A stretch of 64,000 bases of DNA. Source: Bradyrhizobium frederickii (GTDB lineage: Bacteria; Pseudomonadota; Alphaproteobacteria; Rhizobiales; Xanthobacteraceae). Positions within the stretch are counted from its first letter, which is position 1. Every line of letters starts with the position of its first letter. Made by a program: the position numbers and the translations under genes. The notes under the pieces were generated by a model. It searched no databases. It was not told the DNA's origin and worked only from the letters and a program-made list of their open reading frames with translations. This document shows, in pieces, positions 7,661 to 14,979 of this stretch. The stretch covers positions 1-64,000 of the forward strand of contig NZ_SPQS01000017.1 of NCBI RefSeq assembly GCF_004570865.1, written 5' to 3'.

Positions 7661-8497
7661 ATGGCGGCCATGGCTGACGAGAAGGTGAAACGACGACTGA
7701 CCACCGTGCTGTGCGCTGACGTGTACGGCTATTCCCGTCTCATGGAAGCGGACGAGACCGGAACGTTGGAGACGCTCCGCCGCTACCGCACGGCCATTGC
7801 GCGATTGGTCGAGCGCCATGACGGCCGCATCGTGAATACCTGGGGCGATGCGGTGATCGCCGAGTTCGCCAGCGTGGTCGAGGCCGTGCAATGCGCGGTC
7901 GAGATTCAGCAGGAAATCTCCAGTCAGGCCTTGGACGCGCCGCAGGCGAGCCCGATGCGGTTTCGCATCGGCATCAACCTCGGCGACGTGATGGTGGACG
8001 GCTCCGACATCTATGGCGACGGGGTCAATATCGCATCCCGCCTGCAAGAGCTCGCCGAGCCCGGCGGCGTCGTGATCTCGAGCTCCGTCTATGATCAGGT
8101 CCACAATAAATTGTCCGTTGGCTTCGACTGTCTCGGCCAGCGCCCGATGAAGAACATCGCTCCCCTGACCAGTTATCGCCTGACCTTGGGCGACCGAGTC
8201 GCACAAGAGAGCTTCCCGATCGAGGCAAGCGCGGCTCCCTCAGAACGAGCGCGTGATCCGCGGATGGAAAACAGGGGCATACCAACTTCGGCGACGAATG
8301 TCGTCGCGGCTTGGCTCGCAAGGCTGCCCCGCCCGGTTGCAGCGGCCCTCACGGTGTCGGCTTTCCTGATCGTGATCAATCTGCTCACCAGCCACAAGAT
8401 CTGGTTCCATTGGCCAGTCGCAGCCATTCTCTTCGGAGTGGCCATGCGGATGGTGCTGGGACAGCGGCCTGAATCGGACAGCAAGCCGGAGCGCTGA
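7661..8497 (+). CDS. Class III adenylate/guanylate cyclase with C-terminal membrane helices
   Basis: This protein of about 278 residues makes cyclic nucleotide from NTP. The N-terminal class III catalytic domain (about residues 8-175) shows the first metal Asp in TTVLCADVYGYSRLM, the NTWGDAVIAEF loop, FRIGINLGDV and GDGVNIASRLQE. Two hydrophobic segments (near 212-232 and 243-262) put the domain at the membrane with the catalytic end N-terminal, the reverse of the usual order. The start at 7661 is set by GGGAGG 8 bases upstream; earlier starts overlap the previous gene. No sensor domain is fused. Confidence 0.88.
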   Translation: MAAMADEKVKRRLTTVLCADVYGYSRLMEADETGTLETLRRYRTAIARLVERHDGRIVNTWGDAVIAEFASVVEAVQCAVEIQQEISSQALDAPQASPMRFRIGINLGDVMVDGSDIYGDGVNIASRLQELAEPGGVVISSSVYDQVHNKLSVGFDCLGQRPMKNIAPLTSYRLTLGDRVAQESFPIEASAAPSERARDPRMENRGIPTSATNVVAAWLARLPRPVAAALTVSAFLIVINLLTSHKIWFHWPVAAILFGVAMRMVLGQRPESDSKPER

Positions 8498-8559
8498 ACG
8501 AGGCGGCACGATCGCATGTCGCGCCTACGCCCGCGCATCTCTCGGGCGCTCGTCAGAGC

Positions 8560-8916
8560 CTAATCGTCGTAATCGTCATAGGGACGCGGTCGCGCGTACG
8601 GAGGTGGCGGCGGCGCATTGTTAAAGCGCGGCGGCGGTGCGGCCCGATTGCGCGGGACCGGCTGCTGCGGTTGAGCCTGATTGTTCGACTGGAACACGGC
8701 ACGGCAGCCGCTGGAGAGCTGCGGCGTGTTCTGTTGCAGACAGGCCACGATACGGTTCACATCGGGAATCTGGTCGCTGCACAGCCGCCACACATCGGGT
8801 GTGCACGCCATCTGCTGTTCCATCGTACCGCGGTATTCCTGCGCGGATGCAGCGCCCTGCGCCGCGATCCCGCCGACCGCAAGCGCCACACCTAGCGCGA
8901 TCCGCTCTGCTCGCAT
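8560..8916 (-). CDS. Secreted Cys-rich-repeat protein with proline-rich tail
   Basis: This 118-residue secreted protein has a signal peptide ending near ASAQE (residue 27). One unit then shows the cysteine pattern C-x7-C-x12-C-x10-C (residues about 38-71), including WRLCSDQIPDVNRIVACLQQ. This resembles the Cys-rich repeat best known from eukaryotic Golgi glycoprotein 1, which also occurs in bacterial periplasmic proteins. The tail is Pro/Arg-rich and ends in Asp/Tyr. Function is unknown; location would be periplasmic. The start is the only ATG giving a clean signal peptide. Confidence 0.8.
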   Translation of the reverse strand: MRAERIALGVALAVGGIAAQGAASAQEYRGTMEQQMACTPDVWRLCSDQIPDVNRIVACLQQNTPQLSSGCRAVFQSNNQAQPQQPVPRNRAAPPPRFNNAPPPPPYARPRPYDDYDD

Positions 8917-9015
8917 GTCCAGATCCTTCCGGGTTCACCCAAAAGCTCCTAAATCAATGAGGCGCAGGAAGGTTCTGCTTCAACAACAAAACGTGAAAAC
9001 TTGGAACCAACTTGA

Positions 9016-10005
9016 TCAGCGCTTCCCATCCATGTTCACGCCACCGACTTTCGCATCCGAAGGCGTCATTCCAAAGCGCCGCCGAAATGTCCGGTGGAAA
9101 TACGAGACGTCGTTGAACCCACAGAGGTAGGCGAAGTCGCTGATCTTGTTCAACCGGTGCAGCGGATCGCGGAGCAGTCGCGCCGCGCGTATCAATCGCT
9201 GCTCGAGAAGAAACTCCGAGTACGTGACGCCAGTGCGCTCGAACAGCAGCTGTATCGAGCGCGGGCTGACGCGATGGCGTTGCGCGACGCTGGCGAGCGT
9301 GAGATTGCCGTCGCCGAGTCGCGCCAGAATGTCGGACTTGATCGCTTCCAGGCGCGCAGCCGCAAGACCACGCGCTTTCGCCAGCTCAGTCTCGTCACGC
9401 CGGGTCCCCAGCATAAGGGCCACGAGATCCAGAAGATGCTGCGAGGCTGCGCTCTGCCCCAGCGCATCCAGATCCGCGGCGTGGCGGAGCGTCAGATCAT
9501 AATATTGGTGCAGCATCGCCGCGAGTGCCGGGCTGTGCACGAGCGGCCGCGCGATACGATCTTCTGCGTCGGGACAACGGGCCAGCAGTGCTCGACGCGC
9601 AATGAACAGCGACTGAAACCGACCTTCGGCCAGTTGCGAGACATCGGCGCCTTGATGGGCCGCGTCGGCAAGGCCCGTTGCCATCGGTTCGAGTTCGACC
9701 GTCCGCCCGCCAACCGTGATGCGCATTGGCGCAGTCGTAGCAAGCACAAAGGCGAGTGAATTGTCGCGATCGGCACCGGTCGCGACGAACTGCATCGGCG
9801 ATCCCGCGGCTCCCGACAACTTAAGTTCAGGCAGCGGCAGCGCCGTCAGATCGCAACGGACAGGCCCTGACACAAGCGGCGCGACATCGCCGCACATCAC
9901 GTGGCGGCAAAATTCCTCCCGCCAGGCGTCATAGGTCGGCCCGTCCGGGTCGCCGGCATAGCCGAGGCGCGGCGCGCCGCGGATCGATCCGCCGTGTGTT
10001 GCCAT
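9016..10005 (-). CDS. AraC-family transcriptional regulator
   Basis: This regulator of about 329 residues has an N-terminal ligand domain of the AraC-binding-like type (about 1-190) and a C-terminal double helix-turn-helix (about 225-320). The first HTH includes LTLASVAQRHRVSPRSIQLL and the second ISDFAYLCGFNDVSYFHRTF followed by RRRFGMTPSDAK. The start at 10005 is chosen for GGAG 9 bases upstream; the frame is open to 10065. Its targets are not evident, since the nearest divergent gene is a small hypothetical at 10422. Confidence 0.9.
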   Translation of the reverse strand: MATHGGSIRGAPRLGYAGDPDGPTYDAWREEFCRHVMCGDVAPLVSGPVRCDLTALPLPELKLSGAAGSPMQFVATGADRDNSLAFVLATTAPMRITVGGRTVELEPMATGLADAAHQGADVSQLAEGRFQSLFIARRALLARCPDAEDRIARPLVHSPALAAMLHQYYDLTLRHAADLDALGQSAASQHLLDLVALMLGTRRDETELAKARGLAAARLEAIKSDILARLGDGNLTLASVAQRHRVSPRSIQLLFERTGVTYSEFLLEQRLIRAARLLRDPLHRLNKISDFAYLCGFNDVSYFHRTFRRRFGMTPSDAKVGGVNMDGKR

Positions 10006-10421
10006 CAAGCGTGTCTCCAGGCTCGAATACCGACACACTGATATCGTGCCGGACAAGCCGCGCAACGCCGTTCAGATCCGATGGCGCCTCGAACCCTCGT
10101 GAACTTTCGCTTTTGTCCATTTGCCGCGGCAACACGTCGCGGCGCCGGCGCTGTCGTCCGGCGCCGTGATCCGCGGGAATCTGACGGCCACGACATCGTG
10201 CCAGGCTTCCGTACGAGGGTGCGTTCGCGCCGGGATTTGACCGACCCACGCTCCGCAGCCTCATCCGAAGCGAATTCCGAATCTCGCCCCACTCCACCTT
10301 TCCGATCTTCTTCACCCGCCATCAGACGCGCAGGAACAAGACGTTTACCAGGCGTTAGCCATGTCCAGCCCGGCCAGGAACGCGTGCCTGCGGCCGCCGT
10401 TGGCCTCCCAGGGAGTGAGTG
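10006..10421. other. Intergenic region without clear content
   Basis: These 416 bases separate the divergent AraC gene and the small gene at 10422. Overlapping frames here have no family motifs. I see no palindrome of note beyond the AraC ribosome site. The promoters of both flanking genes must lie in it. Confidence 0.5.
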
Positions 10422-10679
10422 ATGCACAATCTTGGAACCATCGACGTCGCCTTGGACGAGATGCTGGTGAATCTCGCAGCGATCGTGTTGCGGCTTTCGG
10501 CGCCCGAATTGACGCGAACCCCGGAAGCGCGGCGCGCGCTGGCGCAATCCGTCCATCAATATGGGGTATGCGCGGCGCGGTCGAGCGATCCACGCGTTCA
10601 CGAATTGAAGATGCAGCTCGACGAGACGTTGAAGCCGAGCTTGCGCGTCGTCGCGATCGACGGCGTGAAGGTGTCGTAG
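10422..10679 (+). CDS. Small hypothetical protein, 85 aa
   Basis: This is an 85-residue, largely helical soluble protein starting MHNLGTIDVALDEMLVNLAA. It has one Cys and no signal or membrane segment, and I recognise no family. GGGAG stands 7 bases before the ATG and the composition is that of a real protein, so I keep it. It lies between the AraC gene and the REP/RAYT island; a REP pair begins 10 bases after its stop. Confidence 0.55.
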   Translation: MHNLGTIDVALDEMLVNLAAIVLRLSAPELTRTPEARRALAQSVHQYGVCAARSSDPRVHELKMQLDETLKPSLRVVAIDGVKVS

Positions 10680-10688
10680 TCGAGCACG

Positions 10689-10793
10689 GTGGGCACGCTT
10701 CGCTTTGCCCACCCTGCGATAGTTTGCACGAGCGATGGATTGATGACATCCGGTAGGGTGGGCAAAGGCGCGCTCTTCGCGCGCCGTGCCCAC
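10689..10793. repeat. REP hairpin pair
   Basis: GTGGGCACGCTTCGCTTTGC..CCACC at the left and GTAGGGTGGGCAAAGG..CGTGCCCAC at the right form two REP palindromes separated by about 40 bases. The outermost bases are GTGGGCAC and GTGCCCAC, so this pair is arranged tail-out compared with 564-655. It borders the RAYT remnant on its 3' side. Confidence 0.8.
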
Positions 10794-10795
10794 GA

Positions 10796-10924
10796 TCACT
10801 CACCGAATTGCCCCGCGATGCCCCGCATATCACCGCCCCAATCCGCGGGGAGTGTGCTCAGCTCCACCTAGCGATGAACGGTAAAGGCGGACATCCTGCC
10901 TTGCGCGCGTCGATATCGAGACAC
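10796..10924 (-). pseudogene. RAYT transposase remnant with in-frame internal deletion
   Basis: The minus strand reads VSRYRRAQGRMSAFTVHR, then a TAG stop, then VELS and TLPADWGGDMRGIAGQFGE. This is the start (VSRYRRAHG..FFFTVV) and the end (HRYVESGTLPLDWGGDMRD..) of the intact RAYT at 11054-11575, joined in the same frame at TV/HR. About 390 bases of catalytic core, including the His motif and Tyr, are missing. The former Tyr codon TAC has become TAG. Both ends keep the same REP contacts as the intact copy. It cannot encode an active transposase, but its DNA ends could still be moved in trans. Confidence 0.85.
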
Positions 10925-10947
10925 TTGTAATCTTCTCAGGTAAAGAC

Positions 10948-11051
10948 GTGGGCACGCTTCGCTTTGCCCACCCTACGAGAATTATTGCAGAGGATCGACA
11001 GCGAGATCGCGTAGGGTGGACAAAGGCGCGCACCTCGCGCGCCGTGCCCAC
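10948..11051. repeat. REP hairpin pair between RAYT remnant and intact RAYT
   Basis: The left REP (GTGGGCACGCTTCGC..TTGCCCACCCTACG) and right REP (GTAGGGTGGACAAAGG..CGTGCCCAC) are separated by about 40 bases. The right one abuts the RAYT 3' end, and the left one abuts the 5' end of the remnant. The layout thus repeats REP pair - remnant - REP pair - RAYT - REP. Confidence 0.8.
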
Positions 11052-11053
11052 GA

Positions 11054-11575
11054 TCACTCGCCGAATTGCCCCGCGATGTCCCGCATGTCACCGCCCCAAT
11101 CCAGGGGCAGGGTGCCGCTCTCCACGTAACGATGAAAGCTGCTGAGAGACCAGTCGCGCACACGAGCGACGAGGCCGTGCTTGACGGGATTGAAATGGAT
11201 GTAGTCCACGTGGCGCTCCAGGTCCGCATCATCGCGAATGGCGTGTTCCCAGTAGCGCCGCTGCCAAATGCCCTTCTCGCGCTTCTTCAATTTGCTCATT
11301 GAAGGCGGGGCGGCCTCCAAGCCACGCGAGAATCCGCCCTTGATGAGATTCCAGCGCGACGCGAAATCAGCATCGTGCTCGGGTAACGACCAAACGGCAT
11401 GGAGGTGGTCGGGCAAGATACAGATTGCGACAGTCTCAAACGGGCGGCGTTGCTGGACGGTTCGGTAAATTCGTCGCAAGCGATCAATGTGATCTGCAAG
11501 CAGAGTGCTTGACCGATCTTCGAGCACGACCGTGAAGAAGAACGTGCTGCCATGCGCGCGCCGATATCGAGACAC
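11054..11575 (-). CDS. REP-associated tyrosine transposase (RAYT, Y1 family)
   Basis: This 173-residue single-strand DNA transposase of the Y1/HUH type cuts and rejoins REP hairpins. The metal-binding His motif is CILPDHLHAVWSLP (near residue 55), and the nucleophile Tyr lies in HVDYIHFNPVKHG (near residue 128). The core LIKGGFSRG and IWQRRYWEHAIRDDADL is standard for the REP-associated group. The GTG at 11575 is preferred because RAYTs begin with (M/V)S-x-YRR and GAGGG lies just upstream; the longer frame starts inside the flanking REP. REPs lie immediately on both sides, as expected for a REP/RAYT unit. Confidence 0.93.
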   Translation of the reverse strand: MSRYRRAHGSTFFFTVVLEDRSSTLLADHIDRLRRIYRTVQQRRPFETVAICILPDHLHAVWSLPEHDADFASRWNLIKGGFSRGLEAAPPSMSKLKKREKGIWQRRYWEHAIRDDADLERHVDYIHFNPVKHGLVARVRDWSLSSFHRYVESGTLPLDWGGDMRDIAGQFGE

Positions 11576-11596
11576 TTGCGATCCCTCAAGCAAGAC

Positions 11597-11620
11597 GTGG
11601 GCACGCTTCGCTTTGCCCAC
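11597..11620. repeat. Single REP at the 5' side of RAYT
   Basis: GTGGGCACGCTTCGC..TTGCCCAC forms one REP stem 21 bases ahead of the RAYT start and 9 bases from the LysR stop. The partner REP is absent on this side; the next bases (CAAATGG) do not continue the CCTACG end. Confidence 0.75.
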
Positions 11621-11629
11621 CAAATGGAT

Positions 11630-12565
11630 CTATGGCGCCTTTGCTCTCACACGCGGCCGCCGCTTGCATGTGCCCGGCAGCTTGGCCGCGAGGAAATCGC
11701 CGAGCGCCTCGACGCGCGCTGGCCTGGGGCCGCCGGGCGGGGTCACGAGGTGCACGGCGCCTTCGGCCTGTTTCCAGTCCTTCAGGATCACTTCGACGGC
11801 GCCGGAGGAGATCGCCTCGCCGACGATGAATTCAGGCAGCTCGGCGATGCCGAGGCCTGCGATCAGCGCCGGCATCACGGCTTCGCCATTGTTGACGCGG
11901 AGCTGTCCACCCGGCCGCACGCTGGCCTGCTCGCCGGCCGAATTGGTGTAGTGCCAGACGTTGGGCGTGGAGAGATAGGCGTAGCTGAAGCATTTGTGCT
12001 CGGCCAGATGCATCGGATGCGTCGGCCGGCCATGACGCTTGAGATAGGACGGTGCGGCCACGGTGAAGCGCGGCATGGTGAAGAGCCGCCGTGCGATCAG
12101 TGACGAGTCCGGCAGCCGCGCGATCCGCACCGCCATATCAAAGCCCTCGCCGATCAGGTCGACGGTCGCATCGCTCAAGTGCAGATCGACCGAGACTTCC
12201 GGATAGGTCTCGAAGAATTCCGGCAGCAGCGGCGCCACCGCCTTGATGCCGAACGTCATGGGCACGGCGAGCCGCACCAGGCCGCGCGGCGCCACCGACT
12301 GCGCCAGCGCCTCGTTCTCCGCCGCTTCGCCGTCGGCCAGAAGGCGCGTCGCGCGCTCGGCGAGCTTGTGGCCGGCATCCGTCAGCGCAAGCCGGCGCGA
12401 GGTGCGGTTGAACAGCCTGGCGCCAAGCCGCTCCTCCAGGCGCGTGACCGCCTTAGACACCGTCGCCTTGGACGTCGCCAGCTCGCTCGCCGCCCCCGCA
12501 AACGACCGTAATTCCACGACTTTTGCGAAAATCGCGAGGGCCTCGAAATCCGGGAGCTTCGCCAT
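11630..12565 (-). CDS. LysR-family transcriptional regulator
   Basis: This 311-residue regulator has an N-terminal winged HTH (FAKVVELRSFAGAASELATS, SKAVTRLEERLGARLFNRTS) and a periplasmic-binding-like effector domain from about residue 90. The C terminus is basic (KRRPRVRAKAP). It is divergent from an SDR-pirin-wrbA run and probably regulates it; a GAAAC-N5-GTTTC palindrome lies in the 117-base gap. Pirin and WrbA suggest a response to quinones or other redox-active aromatics. Only a weak ribosome site precedes the ATG. Confidence 0.92.
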   Translation of the reverse strand: MAKLPDFEALAIFAKVVELRSFAGAASELATSKATVSKAVTRLEERLGARLFNRTSRRLALTDAGHKLAERATRLLADGEAAENEALAQSVAPRGLVRLAVPMTFGIKAVAPLLPEFFETYPEVSVDLHLSDATVDLIGEGFDMAVRIARLPDSSLIARRLFTMPRFTVAAPSYLKRHGRPTHPMHLAEHKCFSYAYLSTPNVWHYTNSAGEQASVRPGGQLRVNNGEAVMPALIAGLGIAELPEFIVGEAISSGAVEVILKDWKQAEGAVHLVTPPGGPRPARVEALGDFLAAKLPGTCKRRPRVRAKAP

Positions 12566-12592
12566 GGGAGCAATCCGCCTGGGCTCTGTTAG

Positions 12593-12607
12593 GAAACAAT
12601 GCGTTTC
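12593..12607. promoter_or_regulatory. Candidate LysR operator
   Basis: GAAAC-AATGC-GTTTC is a perfect inverted repeat with five-base arms, 28 bases upstream of the LysR start and 76 bases upstream of the divergent SDR start. LysR proteins typically bind palindromes of about 15 bases in such gaps. Confidence 0.45.
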
Positions 12608-12682
12608 GACAGTTTCTATTTCTATACCACAACCGGAGGCCTATCCAAGGGCCATCAGAAATTCAGGAAGCGGAGAAATCCA

Positions 12683-13435
12683 ATGACCAAGAAGCTCTCA
12701 GGCAAGGTCGCCCTCGTCACCGGCGGTTCGCGCGGCATCGGCGCGGCCTCTGCCCGCGCCCTCGCCGACGAAGGCGCGGATGTCGCCATCAGCTATGTTG
12801 CCTCGCCGGAGAAGGCTGAGGCCGTTGTCGCCGAGTTGAAGACCAGAGGCGTCAAGGCCCGCGCCTTCAAGGCCGACCAGGCCTCGGCCAAGGACGTCGC
12901 GCAGCTCGTGAACGATGTCGCCAGGGAATTCGGCCATCTCGACATCCTCGTCAACAATGCCGGCGTCGCCGCCGGCGGCGCCATCGACGATGCCAGCGCC
13001 GACACGGAAGCGCTGGCGCGCCAGGATCAGATCAACGTGCATGGCGTGATCGCAGCGATCCGCGCCGCGTCGCAGTTGATGGGCGAAGGCGGCCGTATCG
13101 TTACCGTCGGATCGATGCTGGCCGACCGCGCCTCGTTTCCGGGACTTGCCGACTACGTCGCCACCAAGGCAGCCGTGGTCGGCTACACCAAGGGTGCGGC
13201 ACGCGACCTCGGCGCGCGCGGCATCACGGTGAACGTGGTGCAGCCCGGCTCGATCGATACCGACATGAACCCGAAGGACGGCGGCGAGTTCGCCGAGACC
13301 CAGCGCAAGCAGCACGCGCTGCAACGCTTCGGCCGGCCTGAGGAAGTTGCGGCCGGCGTCGTCTTCCTTGCAAGCCCGGACGCCTCCTTCGTCACCGGTA
13401 CCGTACTCAACGTCGACGGCGGGTTCGGCGCCTGA
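12683..13435 (+). CDS. Short-chain dehydrogenase/reductase
   Basis: This 250-residue classical SDR has TGGSRGIGAASA at residues 12-23, NNAG near residue 90, VGSMLADRASFPGLADYVATKAA with the catalytic Ser, Tyr and Lys, and ends in the usual NVDGGFGA. The start at 12683 follows GGAGAAA; the longer frame to 12599 has no ribosome site. It is the first gene of a run with pirin and wrbA, divergent from the LysR regulator. The likely role is NADPH-dependent carbonyl reduction, substrate unknown. Confidence 0.88.
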   Translation: MTKKLSGKVALVTGGSRGIGAASARALADEGADVAISYVASPEKAEAVVAELKTRGVKARAFKADQASAKDVAQLVNDVAREFGHLDILVNNAGVAAGGAIDDASADTEALARQDQINVHGVIAAIRAASQLMGEGGRIVTVGSMLADRASFPGLADYVATKAAVVGYTKGAARDLGARGITVNVVQPGSIDTDMNPKDGGEFAETQRKQHALQRFGRPEEVAAGVVFLASPDASFVTGTVLNVDGGFGA

Positions 13436-13469
13436 TGGCGCCGAACGCTTAGATCAAGGAATCACGCAG

Positions 13470-14168
13470 ATGATCGAACTCAGACCCTTCGCAAAGCTCG
13501 GCGGTGCCGACCACGGCTGGCTCAAGGCCAAGCATCATTTCTCCTTCGCCAGCCATTATGATCCCGACAACATGGGTCACGGCGCCTTGCGGGTGTGGAA
13601 CGACGACGAGATCGCGCCGAACACCGGCTTTCCCGCCCATCCCCACGCCAACATGGAAATCATCACCTATGTGCGCGAGGGTGCGATCACCCACCAGGAC
13701 AGCCTCGGTAACGAGGGGCGCACCGAAGCGGGCGACGTGCAGGTGATGAGCGCCGGCAGCGGCATTCGCCATTCCGAGTACAATCTGGAGCCGACCAGGA
13801 CACGCATCTTCCAGATCTGGATCGAGCCGACGCAACGCGGCGGACAACCGACCTGGGGCTCAAAGCCGTTTCCGAAGGCCGATCGCTCCGGCAAGCTCGT
13901 GACCATTGCGAGCGGCCTCGAGGGCGATAGCGACGCGCTGCCGATCCGCGCCGATGCACGCGTGCTCGCCACCACGCTGAAAGCCGGCGAGAGCGCGGAG
14001 TACGCGCCGCAGAGATCGCGGCACCTCTATCTGGTGCCCGCGGCAGGCGCCGTCGAGGTCAACGGCGTGCGCGTCAACGCCCGCGACGGCGCCGCGATCC
14101 GCGACGAGCAGCACCTGAAGATCACGGCGCTCGAAGATTCCGAGCTCGTGCTCGTCGACGCTGCGTAA
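13470..14168 (+). CDS. Pirin-family (cupin) protein, quercetinase-like
   Basis: This 232-residue two-cupin protein is of the YhhW/pirin type. The metal site lies in GFPAHPHANMEIITY (two His) with a further His in GSGIRHSEYN and Glu before it. Family members bind Fe or Ni and some dioxygenate quercetin-like flavonols. That fits a soil or plant-associated organism, but activity here is inferred. AAGGA precedes the ATG at 13470. It lies 34 bases after the SDR gene and is probably cotranscribed with it. Confidence 0.9.
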   Translation: MIELRPFAKLGGADHGWLKAKHHFSFASHYDPDNMGHGALRVWNDDEIAPNTGFPAHPHANMEIITYVREGAITHQDSLGNEGRTEAGDVQVMSAGSGIRHSEYNLEPTRTRIFQIWIEPTQRGGQPTWGSKPFPKADRSGKLVTIASGLEGDSDALPIRADARVLATTLKAGESAEYAPQRSRHLYLVPAAGAVEVNGVRVNARDGAAIRDEQHLKITALEDSELVLVDAA

Positions 14169-14180
14169 GCCACCCTCCCC

Positions 14181-14264
14181 CGTCATGGCCGGGCCTGTCC
14201 CGGCCATCCACGGCCTGGCCCGGAGCAAAGAACGTCGATGCCCGGGACAAGCCCGGCCATGACG
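14181..14264. repeat. Intergenic palindrome (CGTCATGGCCGGGC family)
   Basis: Perfect 14-base ends CGTCATGGCCGGGC and GCCCGGCCATGACG enclose further complementary CCCGGGACA/TGTCCCGG-type segments, giving a long imperfect cruciform between pirin and wrbA. This is an interspersed palindrome of the rhizobial type. Confidence 0.75.
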
Positions 14265-14306
14265 ACCTCAACAATTAGACCAACACCAATCCCAACGGAG
14301 ACCACC

Positions 14307-14906
14307 ATGACCAAAGTTCTCGTCCTCTATTACTCCGCCTATGGCCATATCGAAGCGATGGCCAATGCCGTCGCCGAAGGCGCGCGCGAGGCCGGCGCGA
14401 CCGTCGACATCAAGCGCGTGCCCGAGCTGGTGCCGGCCGAGGTCGCAAAAGCCTCGCACTACAAGCTCGATCAGGCCGCTCCCGTTGCCAAGATCGAGGA
14501 CCTCGCCAATTACGACGCGATCATCGTCGGCACCGGCACCCGCTTCGGCCGCATGGCCTCGCAGATGGCGAACTTCCTCGATCAGGCCGGCGGGCTCTGG
14601 GCCAAGGGCGCGCTGCACGGCAAGGTCGGCGGCGCCTTCACCTCGACCGCGACCCAGCATGGCGGCCAGGAGACGACGCTGTTCTCGATCATCACCAACC
14701 TGCTGCATTTCGGCATGGTCGTGGTCGGCATGAACTACGGCTTTGCCGGCCAGATGAAGCTCGACGAAGTCACCGGCGGTGCGCCCTACGGCGCCACCAC
14801 GATCACTGGCGGCGACGGCAGCCGCCAACCCAGCGCCAACGAGCTCGCCGGCGCGCGCTACCAGGGCCGCCAGATCGCGGAGACTGCCAAGAAGCTACAT
14901 GGCTGA
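14307..14906 (+). CDS. wrbA: NAD(P)H:quinone oxidoreductase, WrbA type
   Basis: This 199-residue flavodoxin-like FMN enzyme performs two-electron reduction of quinones, avoiding semiquinone radicals. The FMN phosphate loop is YYSAYGHIEAMA (residues 8-19). GTGTRFGRMASQM and FTSTATQHGGQE are the flavin-binding loops diagnostic of WrbA. The length matches the family (about 198). The start at 14307 follows ACGGAG. It ends the LysR-associated group (SDR, pirin, wrbA), whose common theme is handling quinones and aromatics. Confidence 0.95.
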   Translation: MTKVLVLYYSAYGHIEAMANAVAEGAREAGATVDIKRVPELVPAEVAKASHYKLDQAAPVAKIEDLANYDAIIVGTGTRFGRMASQMANFLDQAGGLWAKGALHGKVGGAFTSTATQHGGQETTLFSIITNLLHFGMVVVGMNYGFAGQMKLDEVTGGAPYGATTITGGDGSRQPSANELAGARYQGRQIAETAKKLHG

Positions 14907-14979
14907 ACTCCATGGCTGAGCTACATGGCTCAGCTGCACGGCCGATGCGCTCGCGGCATTCCCGTCCGGGAATGCCGCT

